Shown: positions 19,141 through 27,611 of the stretch, piece after piece
Layout: every line of letters begins with the position of its first letter
How positions within the stretch are numbered: position 1 is the stretch's first letter
Assembly: GCF_028369065.1 (NCBI RefSeq)
Contig: NZ_JAQNDA010000012.1
Coordinates: forward strand, 42,193-106,192
Direction of reading: 5' to 3'
DNA: 64,000 nt
Source of the DNA: Marinobacter sp. SS21
GTDB lineage: Bacteria > Pseudomonadota > Gammaproteobacteria > Pseudomonadales > Oleiphilaceae
The notes under the pieces: model-generated
Database searches by the model: none
What the model was told of the DNA's origin: nothing
What the model saw: only the letters and a program-made list of their open reading frames with translations
Program-made: the position numbers and the translations under genes

Positions 19141-21879
19141 TTACTCCTTGTTTATCGGGAAAATGCCCGTCAGTGGCAGGTTCGCCCGAGTGTCAGTCAG
19201 CAGTGATCCCTCCTTCTTCACCCGGGCAAACAGTTCGGCCAGCTTGTTGCTCGGAACTGGCCGGCAAAATCGATGCCCCTGCAGCAGATGGCAGCCTGTC
19301 GAACGCAGAAACGTTTCCTGATCCTCCGTCTCCACCCCGGACGCGGCGACTGTGAGCGATAGTTGTCTGGCCAGGTTGATGAGGGTGTGGACGATTGCCC
19401 GGCTGCTGTCATCCTTCGGCGCCAGGTGCAACAGCTGCTGGTCAATCTTGACCTGATCAAAGGGGAGATCCCGCAACAGTTTCAGGCTGGACAGGCCGCT
19501 TCCGTAATGATCCAGCACCAGGCCCACGCCCAGTCGTTTCAGGTTGTCGAGAACCAGCACCGATTCGGCATGCCGTTCTGACAGGATGCGCTCATCGATC
19601 TCAATCAGCAGCAGTGACGGGTCCAAACGGGTTTCCCGTATGATCCGTCCCAACTGATCGGCGAGTTTGGGGTGGTTGTACTGGCGCGACGACAGGTTGA
19701 CGCGAATGCACACGGGATTTTTGCTCATGGCCTGAATGGCGCGAGCCTGAAGGCAGGCATTCAGGCAAATCCATTCCGCCAGGGGCTGCAGTTGGCCGGT
19801 CTGCTCGGCGATGTCCAGAAACTCGGCGGGGGTCAGCGTGCCTTTGCTGGGGTGGTGCCAGCGCAGCAGTGCCTCCAGGCCGTCGATGGCGCCGGTCTTT
19901 GCATTCAACACCGGCTGGTAGTGGAGGTCCAGCTGGCCGTTGCGGATGCCGTCTCGAAGCTCCTGCTCCAGGGTAAGCTGCCGCTGCATTTCATCGTTCA
20001 TGTCTTTGCTGAAGAACTGGATGTTGTTACGTCCCGCGTTCTTGGCCCGGTACATCGCCATATCGGCGTTTTTCAGCAATTGCTCATAGCTGCTGCCGTC
20101 CTCTGGGGCCAGCGTGATGCCGATGCTGGAGGTGATGACCAGCTCGCCGCCTGACACTTTGATGGGTTGTATCAGGGTATCCAGGATGTAGCGGGCCACC
20201 TTTTCGCAGCCTTCAGCGCCCTTGACCTGACTGAGCAGTACCGCGAACTCGTCGCCCCCCAGTCTGGCGATGGTGTCCTCCTTGCGTACGCAGTTCCTGA
20301 GTCGTTGGGCCAGCTCTTTCAGGAGTTGGTCGCCGGCGTCATGGCCAAGGGTGTCGTTGATGCGTTTGAAGTGGTCCACATCCAGGCAGATCAGGGCGCT
20401 GCTGTGGCCGTGACGCAAGGCGCTACTGATGGCCTGGCCACAGCGGTCCTCAAACAGTCGGCGATTGGCGGTATTGGTGAGTACGTCATAGTGGGCGAGG
20501 TAGTGCAGCTGATTCTGGGAATTGCGAATTTCGGTTATATCCTGGCCAATGAGGATCAGCCGGCGTTGGCCGGGATCGTCGTCCTCGTTGAGCCGGCTCA
20601 AATTCCACAGAATGAAGTGCTGACTGCCGTTAAAGCCCTGAATTTCGGTTTCCAGCGTTTCCTGGGGGAGCCCACTCTTAAACAGCTTGAGGATCTTCCA
20701 GGATAGCTCGTCCCGCTGTTCGGAGGGGATGAAAGCGGTACTGAAACTGCGTCCGATGGCTTCGTCGCGGCTATAGCCAAACAACGATTCGGAAGCACTG
20801 TTCCACTGGCGGATATTGATCTTCTCATCCACCACCACAATCGGGGTGCTGGCGGTTTCAAACAACGCCCGGAAGTGACGGGAGGAGCGGCGGTAGGATT
20901 TCTCCGCCTGCTGGCGTACAAAGATTTCGTCCTTCAGCTCGGCGTTGGCAATCTGCAGCTCGTTGGTGCGTTGCCTGACCATGTCTTCGAGGTCAATCTC
21001 GATGCGCTCGCGATCGTTCAGCAGTATGCGCACGTAGCAGGAGACTGTGACCATCAGCGCCAGCAGCGCCTCCATGACCAGCAGTTGTGACGGCGTAACC
21101 GGACTAGGCATGGAGAGGAAGATGGCGCTCAGAGCGCCGGCACCGCACAGCGCGATGCTCGCCATGGCCGCTGGGAGTGGGAAGCGTGTGCCCGCCCAGA
21201 TTGTCAGGAGAAACATCAGGTACAGGTTCTGAAGCGGGTCGTGCCAAACCACCAGCAGCACGAACCCCAGGGTCAGGGTCCAGGCCAATGCCTCCCAGGG
21301 CTGCTTGCGGAGGCATAGGTACAGCGAGCCCCAGCGGTTGCTCATCATCACTGGGGCGACGATCACGGTGCCCAGAACGCTGGCAAACCATGGGTGCAGA
21401 GGCATGACCTTTAACGCTGCGTCTACCTGGGGCAGTTGGGTCAGCATCGGCAGGGTCGCAGCAAAGCTGGCCAGCGTCAGGGCGCCTAGAAACCAAAGAA
21501 AGGAGGTGTAGCGGTCCAGTGGGAGCTGAGTTGGCAGGAGCTTTCGGTAGGCCCACCACGTGATAAATGAGGTTGCCAGAGTGTAGGCGCTGGCGCTGGC
21601 AACGCTCTGTGCAGCGCCGCTCCATTCGCGCTCATCCAGCACGGCTGGAATCAGCGAGGCCAACAGTATTCCGGACAGGATCGTGCCCAGACGGCGGGTT
21701 CCGTGAGTTAGCAGCAAGCCGATGGCATAACCGGTCGGTAGCCACGCCGAAGGGTAAACCAGCACGCGGTGCAGGAAGCAGTAACTTAAATAGGCGAGTC
21801 CGCCAAAAAGCAGGAGATCGACAGCGATTCTTCGCCAATCGGTCCCTGATGTGATGTTGCTGTTTCCGGTCACTGGCAT
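19141..21879 (-). CDS. MASE1-PAS-GGDEF-EAL membrane signalling protein
   Basis: Cyclic-di-GMP signalling protein, 912 aa from the ATG complementary to 21877-21879 (MPVTGNSN). Residues 1-300 are a MASE1-like multi-helix sensor (SAWLPTGYAIGLLL). A PAS domain follows at about 340-450, with a central GGDEF domain (RLGGDEFAVLLS intact) and an RKED inhibitory-site motif five residues upstream, so diguanylate cyclase activity is plausible. The C-terminal EAL domain keeps EALLRW, VNLS and VKID. However, the DDFGTG motif reads DHYGSG and AEGVE reads ASGVE, replacing a metal ligand and a catalytic Glu, so phosphodiesterase activity is probably lost. An open frame continues upstream through a tandem repeat but this extension is unlikely to be translated. 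Confidence 0.9.
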   Translation of the reverse strand: MPVTGNSNITSGTDWRRIAVDLLLFGGLAYLSYCFLHRVLVYPSAWLPTGYAIGLLLTHGTRRLGTILSGILLASLIPAVLDEREWSGAAQSVASASAYTLATSFITWWAYRKLLPTQLPLDRYTSFLWFLGALTLASFAATLPMLTQLPQVDAALKVMPLHPWFASVLGTVIVAPVMMSNRWGSLYLCLRKQPWEALAWTLTLGFVLLVVWHDPLQNLYLMFLLTIWAGTRFPLPAAMASIALCGAGALSAIFLSMPSPVTPSQLLVMEALLALMVTVSCYVRILLNDRERIEIDLEDMVRQRTNELQIANAELKDEIFVRQQAEKSYRRSSRHFRALFETASTPIVVVDEKINIRQWNSASESLFGYSRDEAIGRSFSTAFIPSEQRDELSWKILKLFKSGLPQETLETEIQGFNGSQHFILWNLSRLNEDDDPGQRRLILIGQDITEIRNSQNQLHYLAHYDVLTNTANRRLFEDRCGQAISSALRHGHSSALICLDVDHFKRINDTLGHDAGDQLLKELAQRLRNCVRKEDTIARLGGDEFAVLLSQVKGAEGCEKVARYILDTLIQPIKVSGGELVITSSIGITLAPEDGSSYEQLLKNADMAMYRAKNAGRNNIQFFSKDMNDEMQRQLTLEQELRDGIRNGQLDLHYQPVLNAKTGAIDGLEALLRWHHPSKGTLTPAEFLDIAEQTGQLQPLAEWICLNACLQARAIQAMSKNPVCIRVNLSSRQYNHPKLADQLGRIIRETRLDPSLLLIEIDERILSERHAESVLVLDNLKRLGVGLVLDHYGSGLSSLKLLRDLPFDQVKIDQQLLHLAPKDDSSRAIVHTLINLARQLSLTVAASGVETEDQETFLRSTGCHLLQGHRFCRPVPSNKLAELFARVKKEGSLLTDTRANLPLTGIFPINKE

Positions 21880-21960
21880 CCCTACCCGTGTAACGCCGAA
21901 AGCGCTTGTTCTCCCTGCTTTCGACAAGTGACTGCAATCGTGCCAGCTAAATCCGCGGGC

Positions 21961-22035
21961 ACGCACAACACTTCTCTGCGCAATACCTATCTGCGCAATA
22001 CCTATCTCCGCAATACTTTTCTGCGCAACACTACC
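21961..22035. repeat. Five tandem 15-bp repeats between nadC and the GGDEF-EAL gene
   Basis: The unit CTGCGCAATACCTAT is present exactly at 21976-21990 and 21991-22005, and in degenerate form at 21961-21975, 22006-22020 and 22021-22035. The period is a multiple of three, so the array is open in several frames and translates as a pentapeptide-like repeat (LRNTY) on the plus strand. I do not regard that as a gene. It lies about 80 bp upstream of the GGDEF-EAL start codon and may affect its promoter. Confidence 0.88.
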
Positions 22036-22115
22036 ACGCCCCGGCCAGGGCGCGTCTCGGCGAAGATCCGGCTCAGCCCGCGCCACCCTTGGCCGCGGGC
22101 AATGTACCTAGGCTG

Positions 22116-22961
22116 CTAGAACGCGTTCAGCCGCATCGACAGATCAATGGCCTTGACGTCTTTGGTCAGGGCGCCGATGGAAATGTAGTCAACGCCGGTT
22201 TCGGCGACCTTGACCAGTGTTTCCGCATTGATTCCGCCGGACGCTTCCAGTTTAGACGTTCCTTTGGCCAGTGCAACCGCCGCCCGCATGTCCTCCAGTG
22301 AGAACTCATCCAGCATGATGGTGTCGGCCCCGGCCGCCAGGGCCTCTTCCAGTTCCGCCATGGATTCCGTCTCGACCTCTATCGGCCGCCCTGGCGCGAG
22401 CCGCTGGGCGGCCTTGACGGCCTCGGTGATTGAGCCACAGGCGGCAATGTGGTTTTCCTTGATCAGGAACGCATCCCACAACCCGATGCGGTGATTGAAG
22501 CAGCCGCCGCAGGTTACCGCATACTTCTGTGCCAGCCTCATGCCGGGTAGGGTCTTGCGGGTATCGAGCAGTTTTACCTGGGTATGGTTCACCATTCGGG
22601 CGTAGTCGTGACAGGTGGTGGCCACTCCCGAGAGCGACTGTAACCAGTTCAGGGCTGAACGCTCGGCGGTTAGCAGGCTGCGGGCTCTGCCTTCGCAGCT
22701 GAACAGCACCTGGTTGGCCTGAACCACGTCACCGTCGCGAACATGCCACTGAATCTGTACGCCTGGATCGACCTGGCGAAACACTTCATTCACCCATGGC
22801 TGGCCGGCGACGACGGCGGTTTCGCGAGTGATGACCTGGCCCGAGGTGACGCGCTCCTCCGGAATCAGGGCCGCGGTGATGTCGCCGCTGCCAATATCCT
22901 CGCGGAGGCTTAGGGCTACGGTTTCCACAAGGGATTGTCGAAGGAGTTCGGGAGGAATCAT
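22116..22961 (-). CDS. nadC: Nicotinate-nucleotide pyrophosphorylase (carboxylating)
   Basis: Quinolinate phosphoribosyltransferase of de novo NAD synthesis; 281 aa from the ATG complementary to 22959-22961 ([16 protein letters not shown]). Motifs: [14 protein letters not shown] (N-terminal), [12 protein letters not shown] with the substrate-binding Arg/Lys, [29 protein letters not shown], and [12 protein letters not shown] near the C-terminus. An open frame extends about 70 codons upstream but lacks family similarity. AAAGG precedes the chosen start. Confidence 0.96.
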   Translation of the reverse strand: MIPPELLRQSLVETVALSLREDIGSGDITAALIPEERVTSGQVITRETAVVAGQPWVNEVFRQVDPGVQIQWHVRDGDVVQANQVLFSCEGRARSLLTAERSALNWLQSLSGVATTCHDYARMVNHTQVKLLDTRKTLPGMRLAQKYAVTCGGCFNHRIGLWDAFLIKENHIAACGSITEAVKAAQRLAPGRPIEVETESMAELEEALAAGADTIMLDEFSLEDMRAAVALAKGTSKLEASGGINAETLVKVAETGVDYISIGALTKDVKAIDLSMRLNAF

Positions 22962-23267
22962 GATCTCGGCGGCCTTTGAATCAGGGGCTACTTGAAAGTG
23001 AACGGAGAGGATTTTACTGCTATCAAGTGGTTGACCACAAACGTGCCGTTGTTGCGGTATTGTGAGGTGACGTAATGCGTCACTCGGCAGGATTATATGT
23101 CGCCTGTTTGTGCTCTTGTAACTGCCCGATTTGGATGGGAATATTTCGAAAGTGTGACGTAGTTCCGAAGTACACAAAAGGTGACAAAACCTGACACAAG
23201 ATGACTGGGTAAGCGCCTATGATGTGAAGTGCGGTATTCACTATTTTCTGGGATCGGGGTCATCCGT
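22962..23267. promoter_or_regulatory. Divergent nadC/DUF1631 intergenic region with a 17-bp palindrome
   Basis: This 306-bp gap separates two divergent genes. The clearest element is GTGACG-TAATG-CGTCAC at 23067-23083, a perfect six-bp dyad with a five-bp spacer of the size of a dimeric regulator site. A partial copy (GTGTGACGTAG) occurs near 23153. No convincing sigma-70 promoter with proper spacing could be assigned by eye. No gene is visible. Confidence 0.4.
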
Positions 23268-25559
23268 ATGGCGCAGGACAACAAGGTCGTAAGCCTGAAG
23301 ACGCAGGGACTTGTAAGCAGGGTCAGTCTGCCTGGACCGCTGATTCGACTTCGGGACACCTCGGCGCAGGAACTTCGCCGAATTCTTTCCGACTTTTTTG
23401 ACAGCTCCGATGATGTCCTCTTCAATATGTCGGAAAAGGCATTGTCCACCGAAGACCAGGCTGCCTACTTCAACGCCATGCGGGAGCTTCGCCTGCAGCG
23501 CAAGAACATGACGATCTCGATCCTCCAGTGGGTCAGTCGTTCGTTTAACGAGCTTGGACGGTTCGATCCTGTGCCCGGAATGATGGCTCTGGATCAGGTC
23601 GATCAGGATTCCCTGTCGCTCATGGATCAGTCCGATCTAGAGCAAAGTGTCGCTATCGACAATCTGATGAACAAGCTGCGCAACCATTATGCGGAACCGG
23701 CCCGCCTGCTGGGAGAACGGGTGCAGCACCTGGTGCCGGATCTCAAGCTCGAATCCCGCCAGATTCCCCTCAGCCCGGAAACCATTTGTACCGGACTGGC
23801 TGAGGCCAGTGGCGATCTGGAGATTGATATCCGCGCCAAGCTGATCGTGTTCAAGCTCTTCGACAAGCTGTTGATCAGCAAGCTGCAGGAGTTGTACGAG
23901 GCGGCCAATGAGTTGCTGGTCAAGGAGGGCGTGCTGCCGCAACTCAAGCGTGCGAGCGCCGCCAAGACAGCCGCTAAACCGGCTCCGCCCGCCCCCCGGT
24001 CACCGGTTCCACCCCGGGTTCAGCCGGTTAAGGCCGAGTCCAGCGCCCAACAGGCGCTCAATCAGGCCCGGCAACAAGCCACTTTTTCCGAACTCTCGGC
24101 GCTGTTGCACAGGGATGGCGGTGGAGAAGGCGCTGCCGCTGGCGGTGGCGGCACCATTGAACTCGATACGTCGGGGCTGATGGAGTTGCTGAGCAGTCTC
24201 CAGAAACCAGCTCAGGCGTGGGGTGACGGTGCCGTGCCTTCGCTGACGGTCCAGCTCAACCCCATTTTCAAGCCGGAAAGCGGACCGGGTTACGCCCTTA
24301 AACAGGTGGATAATGATGTCATTAACCTCGTGTCCATGCTGTTTGAGTTTATCCTAGAGGACCGTCAGTTACCGGCCGAGATGAAGGCGCTGATTGGGCG
24401 GTTGCAGATTCCGGTGCTGAAGGTCGCACTCAGCGATCAAAGTTTCTTTAATCGTGGTGGTCACCCCGCGCGCAAGTTACTGAACGAACTGGCCCTGGCA
24501 GGGCTGAGCTGGAGTCCGAAGGGCGAGGGTCAGCGAGACCCGCTAAAGGACAAGATCGAATCGGTGGTGGGCCAGTTACTGGATAATTATTCCGACAATA
24601 TCGAGCTGTTTGCTGAGCTGTTGACGGACTTTTCCCATTTCATGGATCTGGACAATCGTCGGCGGGCGCTGGTTGAGCAACGCTTGCGGGATGCCGAGGA
24701 AGGGCGGGCCAAGCAGGAGCAGGCCAAAACCAAAGTGGACGAAGTGCTGGCGGAGTTATCGGGCGATCGGGATGTGCCGCCGGTGGTGGTTGAATTTCTT
24801 GAGAACCCCTGGCGCAAGTATCTGCAGTGGTCGGTGCTCAGAGACGGTGACGGCAGTTCCCGATGGGCGTCGGCGGTGGAGTTGACCCGCCAATTGATCT
24901 GGAGTGTCGATCCGCAGCCGGTGGTTGAGCAGACACGCAGCGATTTGTTGCGGGCCATCCCGTCGATTGTTGATGGCTTGCGAAAGGGGTTGCAGACCAT
25001 TTCCTGGGACCCCTTTGCCACCGACAACGCCATTCGCGATCTGGAACTGGCTCATGTGGATGTTTTCCAGCGCCTGGTCACCAGCCAGATGGTGGAACGG
25101 TCGCCACAGTTACGGGAACCCGACGTTGCGGCGGTGGAAGCTCAGCCGGCGATCGCGCCGCTTGAAACCACGACAGCGCAGAGTGCGCAGAGTGCCCAGC
25201 CGGCTGCAGCGCCATCTGAGCCAAGCGCTGGCATGTCGCCAGGCCCGCAGTCCGATGCCCAGTCGGGCGAGAGGGTAGGCGAGGAATGGCTGGCCAGGGC
25301 CGACGCTTTGCGGGTCGGATCATGGGTAGAGCTGCTCAGTCATGGTAATCGGGTGCGCTGCAAGCTGGCTGCCTTTATTAAAACAACCGGAAAATACATC
25401 TTCGTTAATCGAAATGGTGCCAAGGTTGCTGAGTACTTCCGGGATGACCTGGCCCGGGCATTGGCAGATCAAGAGATTGCGATGCTCGATGACGGCCTGA
25501 TTTTCGACCGGGCGCTGGAGTCGATCATCGACAACCTGCGTAGCAATCGGCGGGACTGA
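23268..25559 (+). CDS. DUF1631 domain-containing protein
   Basis: A 763-aa cytosolic protein matching the large DUF1631 family of Pseudomonas-like bacteria. The ATG at 23268 (MAQDNKVVSLK) has GGGG spaced 9 nt upstream and is preferred over a more distant start. Family segments include DVLFNMSEKALSTEDQAAYF (about 46-65) and the long helical middle with HPARKLLNELALAGLSW. The C-terminal compact domain (about 680-763, GSWVELLSHGNRVRCKLAAF) has a PilZ-like beta pattern but I cannot see a canonical RxxxR motif. Function unestablished. Pro/Ala/Gln-rich linkers near 235-270 and 625-660 are likely disordered. Confidence 0.85.
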   Translation: MAQDNKVVSLKTQGLVSRVSLPGPLIRLRDTSAQELRRILSDFFDSSDDVLFNMSEKALSTEDQAAYFNAMRELRLQRKNMTISILQWVSRSFNELGRFDPVPGMMALDQVDQDSLSLMDQSDLEQSVAIDNLMNKLRNHYAEPARLLGERVQHLVPDLKLESRQIPLSPETICTGLAEASGDLEIDIRAKLIVFKLFDKLLISKLQELYEAANELLVKEGVLPQLKRASAAKTAAKPAPPAPRSPVPPRVQPVKAESSAQQALNQARQQATFSELSALLHRDGGGEGAAAGGGGTIELDTSGLMELLSSLQKPAQAWGDGAVPSLTVQLNPIFKPESGPGYALKQVDNDVINLVSMLFEFILEDRQLPAEMKALIGRLQIPVLKVALSDQSFFNRGGHPARKLLNELALAGLSWSPKGEGQRDPLKDKIESVVGQLLDNYSDNIELFAELLTDFSHFMDLDNRRRALVEQRLRDAEEGRAKQEQAKTKVDEVLAELSGDRDVPPVVVEFLENPWRKYLQWSVLRDGDGSSRWASAVELTRQLIWSVDPQPVVEQTRSDLLRAIPSIVDGLRKGLQTISWDPFATDNAIRDLELAHVDVFQRLVTSQMVERSPQLREPDVAAVEAQPAIAPLETTTAQSAQSAQPAAAPSEPSAGMSPGPQSDAQSGERVGEEWLARADALRVGSWVELLSHGNRVRCKLAAFIKTTGKYIFVNRNGAKVAEYFRDDLARALADQEIAMLDDGLIFDRALESIIDNLRSNRRD

Positions 25560-25742
25560 GCCGGTGTGCGCCGGCGGGCGCGGGCTGATGCCCTGGCAAC
25601 GGCCCGGGCTTTGTGCTTCAATCGGTTTCATACCCGGATGCCGTCGCACAGCCCCCGGTGAGCAACGCGTGCGGAGTTAGCGGCGGTTTCCCGGACACGC
25701 GGCCCTGTGTGACTCGCCGCCTAACCGGCCAACGGATCGATC

Positions 25743-26330
25743 TTGCGCCCCAAAAACCGCCTTTCCGATGAAACACTCGACGCGTTACGGCACTCCGGGC
25801 TCCTGCCCGACGTGCGTTGGTGTCCTTCTCCCAACTTTGGTCCCCGCCCTGATGGCGCGGCGATCTCCCTGTTAGTGGTCCATAACATCAGTCTTCCGCC
25901 CGGACAGTTTGGCGGCGGTGAGATTGAACAGTTCTTCTGTAACCGACTCGACCCTCAAACGCACCCTTACTTCGCATCGATCGCAGACCTCCAGGTATCC
26001 GCTCACGCACTGATCGAGCGGGATGGACGGGTCACGCAATTTGTCCGGTTACTGGATCGGGCCTGGCATGCGGGGCGCTCCTGTTTCCGGGGCGAGGTCG
26101 AGTGTAATGACTTTTCCATCGGTATTGAGCTTGAAGGGACCGATGAGTTGGCCTACACCGAGACCCAGTATAGGGCTTTGGTCGGGTTAGCCCGGCACAT
26201 CATGGCGGCGTGGCCGGCGATTACTGCCGATCGCATCACTGGGCACTCAGACATCGCGCCGGGTCGCAAAACCGATCCCGGTCCAGCGTTTGACTGGGAT
26301 CATTTTCACGCGCTTCTGGCGGCAACCTGA
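25743..26330 (+). CDS. ampD: 1,6-anhydro-N-acetylmuramyl-L-alanine amidase AmpD
   Basis: Cytosolic zinc amidase that cleaves the peptide from anhydromuropeptides during murein recycling, and so controls AmpR-dependent beta-lactamase induction. The 195-aa protein starts at a TTG (no ATG is suitably placed). Zinc ligands are visible: His in VVHNISLPPGQFGG (about residue 43), His in ITGHSDIAPGRKTDPGP (about 166) and the Asp in KTDPG (about 176). Glu in FSIGIELEGTDE (about 128) fits the catalytic position. It lies 17 nt before the ampE start. Confidence 0.94.
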   Translation: MRPKNRLSDETLDALRHSGLLPDVRWCPSPNFGPRPDGAAISLLVVHNISLPPGQFGGGEIEQFFCNRLDPQTHPYFASIADLQVSAHALIERDGRVTQFVRLLDRAWHAGRSCFRGEVECNDFSIGIELEGTDELAYTETQYRALVGLARHIMAAWPAITADRITGHSDIAPGRKTDPGPAFDWDHFHALLAAT

Positions 26331-26346
26331 TGCAGGACACCAGCCC

Positions 26347-27234
26347 ATGCAGCTACTGATTTTTTTGCTGGCCTATTTCCTGCGCCGTCAACTTGATGCG
26401 GCAGGCCGGGTCGACAGTGATCGACTGTTTCGGGAGCTGTTTAGCCGGCTGGCCACCGGGCCGCAGCAGCGCGGCGAGCGGATCAGCTCACCGCTCCTGT
26501 TGCTGGGGGGGCTGGCGGTTGCGTTGTTTACCCTTGACTGGTGGGCCCGTGCCCGGGGCTTGGGGGTGCTGGCCTACCCGCTTCAAGGCCTGGTGTTGGT
26601 GGCTTTGATGGGGGCTCCGGAGTGGAAAGGCGTTTTACGGGCGTACCGGGAAGCCTGGAGTCGTGGCGATATGCAGGGGGCCTGGCACCACATTCGTGCT
26701 CATCTGCCCGCCAGCGAACAGGGTAAAGCGGCATCACCCGATACCATGCACCTGCAGTTGTGCCGGCGATTTATGGTCATGGTCTTCGAGCGTTATTTTC
26801 TGCTGGCGTTCTGGTACGTTATCGGCGGCGTGGGCGCGGTGCTGTTTGTCCGTGGTCTGATTGCACTTCGTGAGCACTGGCCCCAGGCGGCCACGCGGAC
26901 ACGGTTCGCCGTGGGCGTCGAAGTGGCGGCCTGGGCACCGGTTCGGCTACTGTCCTTCAGCTTCGGTCTGGCCGGTGATCTGGCGGGTTGGCTCCGGGAG
27001 GGGCGACAGAACCTGGTCAATGCTTCGGTGCGGGCAGACGATGTGATGATGGCAGCGGCGAATGGCGCCTTGACCGGCTATGCCCTGGACCCGCAACGGT
27101 TCTCTCAACTGCATCCCGACGATTGGCTGGATTATGGCCGGAGGAGTCTGGTGGCGATACGCGACCTGCTCAATCGCAGCATGCTGATTTGGGTGTGTCT
27201 GTTGGCGTTGTTGGTGATCGCGGGGCTTGTCTGA
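26347..27234 (+). CDS. ampE: AmpE family inner membrane protein
   Basis: A 295-aa polytopic membrane protein following ampD, as in enterobacteria and pseudomonads. Features: N-terminal hydrophobic MQLLIFLLAYFLRRQLDAAG, helices around 50-100, VFERYFLLAFWYVIGGVGAV (about 140-160) and a C-terminal helix IWVCLLALLVIAGLV. AmpE is annotated as a sensory membrane protein linked to beta-lactamase regulation, but its mechanism is not established. The ATG at 26347 is chosen because the N-terminal helix starts there. Confidence 0.88.
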   Translation: MQLLIFLLAYFLRRQLDAAGRVDSDRLFRELFSRLATGPQQRGERISSPLLLLGGLAVALFTLDWWARARGLGVLAYPLQGLVLVALMGAPEWKGVLRAYREAWSRGDMQGAWHHIRAHLPASEQGKAASPDTMHLQLCRRFMVMVFERYFLLAFWYVIGGVGAVLFVRGLIALREHWPQAATRTRFAVGVEVAAWAPVRLLSFSFGLAGDLAGWLREGRQNLVNASVRADDVMMAAANGALTGYALDPQRFSQLHPDDWLDYGRRSLVAIRDLLNRSMLIWVCLLALLVIAGLV

Positions 27235-27611
27235 CGCCTCGGAGGGTAATCTCGCTGCCATTCTCCGGCGAAAAACCGACGTTGTTGCCAAAATTTACAA
27301 TAAAATGCTCTCAAGATTTGCGAGAATCGGACGACAACTATCTCAGGTGCCTTGGATTCTTGTCCGGGACTGCCTGAATAACAACTCGGGAGCCTCTGAA
27401 TCGCTCCAGATCATCTTTGGCGCTGTACGCCACCGGAAGCCTGCTCTGAAGCTTGCAAATCAGGCGTTGTGGCTCTTGCCAGCGGCTACGCTTTGCCTGC
27501 AAATCGCGCCTGGCAGCCACCGCCTCAGGCGCCAGCAGAGATGATTTGGCATTATGCAGGGGCGACTCAATCCGATGTCCAAGCAGCTGTTCCGTTTGGG
27601 GGAACTACTCC
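27235..27611. other. 377-bp region between ampE and the chemotaxis receptor gene
   Basis: No convincing gene. A weak flagellar sigma-28-like match (TAAAATGC, then GCGAGAAT 11 nt later, near 27301) was considered but is poor. Two related short stretches (CTTGCAAATCAGGCG near 27452 and GCCTGCAAATCGCG near 27496) lie in direct orientation. The 3' end holds GGGGGAACT before the GTG start of the receptor. Confidence 0.4.

Noticed and set aside
21928..22119. Short plus-strand frame with a pentapeptide-like repeat (LRNTY)
   Set aside because: Generated by the 15-bp tandem DNA repeat; too short, no ribosome binding site, and no pentapeptide-repeat consensus beyond the duplicated units.
27296..27330. 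Flagellar sigma-28 promoter for the chemotaxis receptor
   Set aside because: TAAAATGC-N11-GCGAGAAT matches the consensus GCCGATAA poorly and lies about 300 bp before the start codon.
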